Positions 63,305 through 64,000 of a stretch of DNA of 64,000 bases are shown here, in pieces (the stretch's first letter is position 1; every line of letters begins with the position of its first letter). Made by a program: the position numbers and the translations under genes. The stretch is from NCBI GenBank assembly GCA_023014485.1, contig JAJOZX010000088.1:735001-799000 (forward strand). Reading direction: 5' to 3'. Source of the DNA: Bathynomus jamesi (taxonomy: Eukaryota; Arthropoda; Malacostraca; Isopoda; Cirolanidae). Below the pieces are notes generated by a model. The model had not been told where the DNA came from. It searched no databases and was given only the letters and a program-made list of their open reading frames with translations.

Positions 63305-64000
63305 GCCAAAAAAATTATTACACTGATTTTGAACAATATAAGTCTACCTTTATCAAATGTTATTTGTACAATCAATATATGTATCCTGGATAGAATTTCA
63401 TGGTCTATCTCGTGGTGACGTTGGAGTTTTGCTAATTGTAATCATTATTTTGTAATTCGCTGTTATACAGACACGGGTAGAAAAACTTTGTTTCTATACA
63501 GTTACCTAATTGAGTCCAAGATTATGCGGAATGTGCACTCCTCCATTATCAATGCACGCTTGCAACCTTGCTCGTCATTGATCTACCGCATCAACGATTT
63601 TTTCTTGGTAATAAGCAGCAGTGATTTTGGCATTTTTATAAAAAAAACCAATCTCTGACTTCCCTAACTTTGAAATAAAGATGGAAACCATGATTTTTTT
63701 AGAAGAATGCGGACGTTCCTTGCAAAGTCGATCTAGACTGATGGATTTTTGTCGTCTTCCATAAACTTGGTCATTTTGTGTGTTTATTGTTGAAGCAAAC
63801 GTAAAGTCCTTCTCGTCGCTGAGCCATATTTTCGACACTTCTCTGTCTGGAATCGATCTAACAGAGCACGAAAGCGTCGTGTGTTAGGTGTGGGGTGAGT
63901 CGGTGGTATACGGATTTTAGGGACTATGACGGCGGTCCTATGGCGATTACCGAGATATCTTTTTTTTTTGTGAATTAACCCTCTAACGCCGACTGGGTCG
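63305..64000 (-). mobile_element. Mariner/Tc-type element, cut by window edge
   Basis: The ACAGGATGGGCCAAAAAAAT at about 63298 looks like the tip of a Tc/mariner element. A transposase fragment lies on the minus strand and its N-terminal part runs out of the window. Confidence 0.7.
63575..63838 (-). pseudogene. Mariner/Tc-like transposase fragment
   Basis: 87 open codons: IWLSDEKDFTFASTINTQNDQVYG (first catalytic Asp in SDEKDF), then HSSKKIMVSIFISKLGKSEIGFFYKNAKITAAYYQEKIVDAVDQ. This is the middle of a Tc/mariner-type DDE enzyme of the kind with N-x-QND-x-VY. The frame closes before the second Asp region; upstream traces (RRFRALLDRFQTEKCRKY) are in another frame. Confidence 0.8.

Noticed and set aside
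1..64000. tRNA or rRNA genes
   Set aside because: No cloverleaf with A and B boxes or rRNA signature was seen by eye; a tRNAscan-SE run would be needed to exclude them formally.

Overview
The window reads as nuclear DNA of an arthropod, most likely a crustacean. This is inferred from degenerate CCTAA (arthropod telomere-type) runs, very dense TA/TG microsatellites, and stacked Tc1/mariner, Penelope-like, Gypsy, hAT-like and Polinton elements. I find no ordinary host gene, tRNA or rRNA. Nearly all coding sequence belongs to mobile elements, many nested in one another and most broken.

Layout: 1-2804 holds repeats, a Tc1-linked fragment and a palindromic MITE. 2805-11678 is an LTR retroelement that keeps both LTRs and an env-like gene but has no gag-pol. 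Its env is split by an apparently intact 3.9-kb DNA transposon (5517-9446, 8-bp target duplication, five-exon 772-codon transposase). 11880-13970 carries unfamiliar minus-strand ORFs that may be downstream genes of the Polinton. 14103-17.2 kb is a decayed second TAGGG-ended transposon. 17.2-21.3 kb holds pieces of a Penelope-like element (PLE) and a 2.08-kb element bounded by CACAGGCCTGC.

18972-35200 is a tandem array of six ~2.7-kb units. Each unit fuses part of the CACAGGCCTGC-element gene, a PLE 3' half (GIY-YIG domain plus hammerhead-like motif) and the last ~70 codons of a Polinton DNA polymerase. The array runs directly into the rest of that polymerase. 35.2-45.9 kb is a decayed Polinton/Maverick: polB on minus, then on plus a packaging ATPase, a small QKGG protein, a conserved PY-type protein, integrase, a basic core-like protein, a double-jelly-roll major capsid protein and an adenain-like protease. 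These are broken by a MITE in polB, a MITE in the integrase and a solo LTR in the capsid gene.

46.0-52.9 kb is gene-poor: a 0.5-kb duplication, a MITE, microsatellites, a hairpin-forming PLE terminus with a well-formed hammerhead motif, and a Tc1 pseudogene. 52892-57324 is a near-complete minus-strand Gypsy element with a TATAC target duplication and a MITE in its 5' LTR. 57.4-64 kb holds another Tc1 pseudogene, a LINE fragment, a 2.27-kb TAGGG element with perfect-length 434-bp terminal repeats, and a mariner/Tc-like fragment cut by the window edge.

Three patterns link the regions. The first is a family of TAGGG-ended transposons whose 8-bp duplications centre on TGTACA or lie in TA repeats. 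The second is MITEs with different ends but one shared palindromic core. The third is the chimeric tandem array. Function is inferred from translated motifs read by eye; no database search was run.
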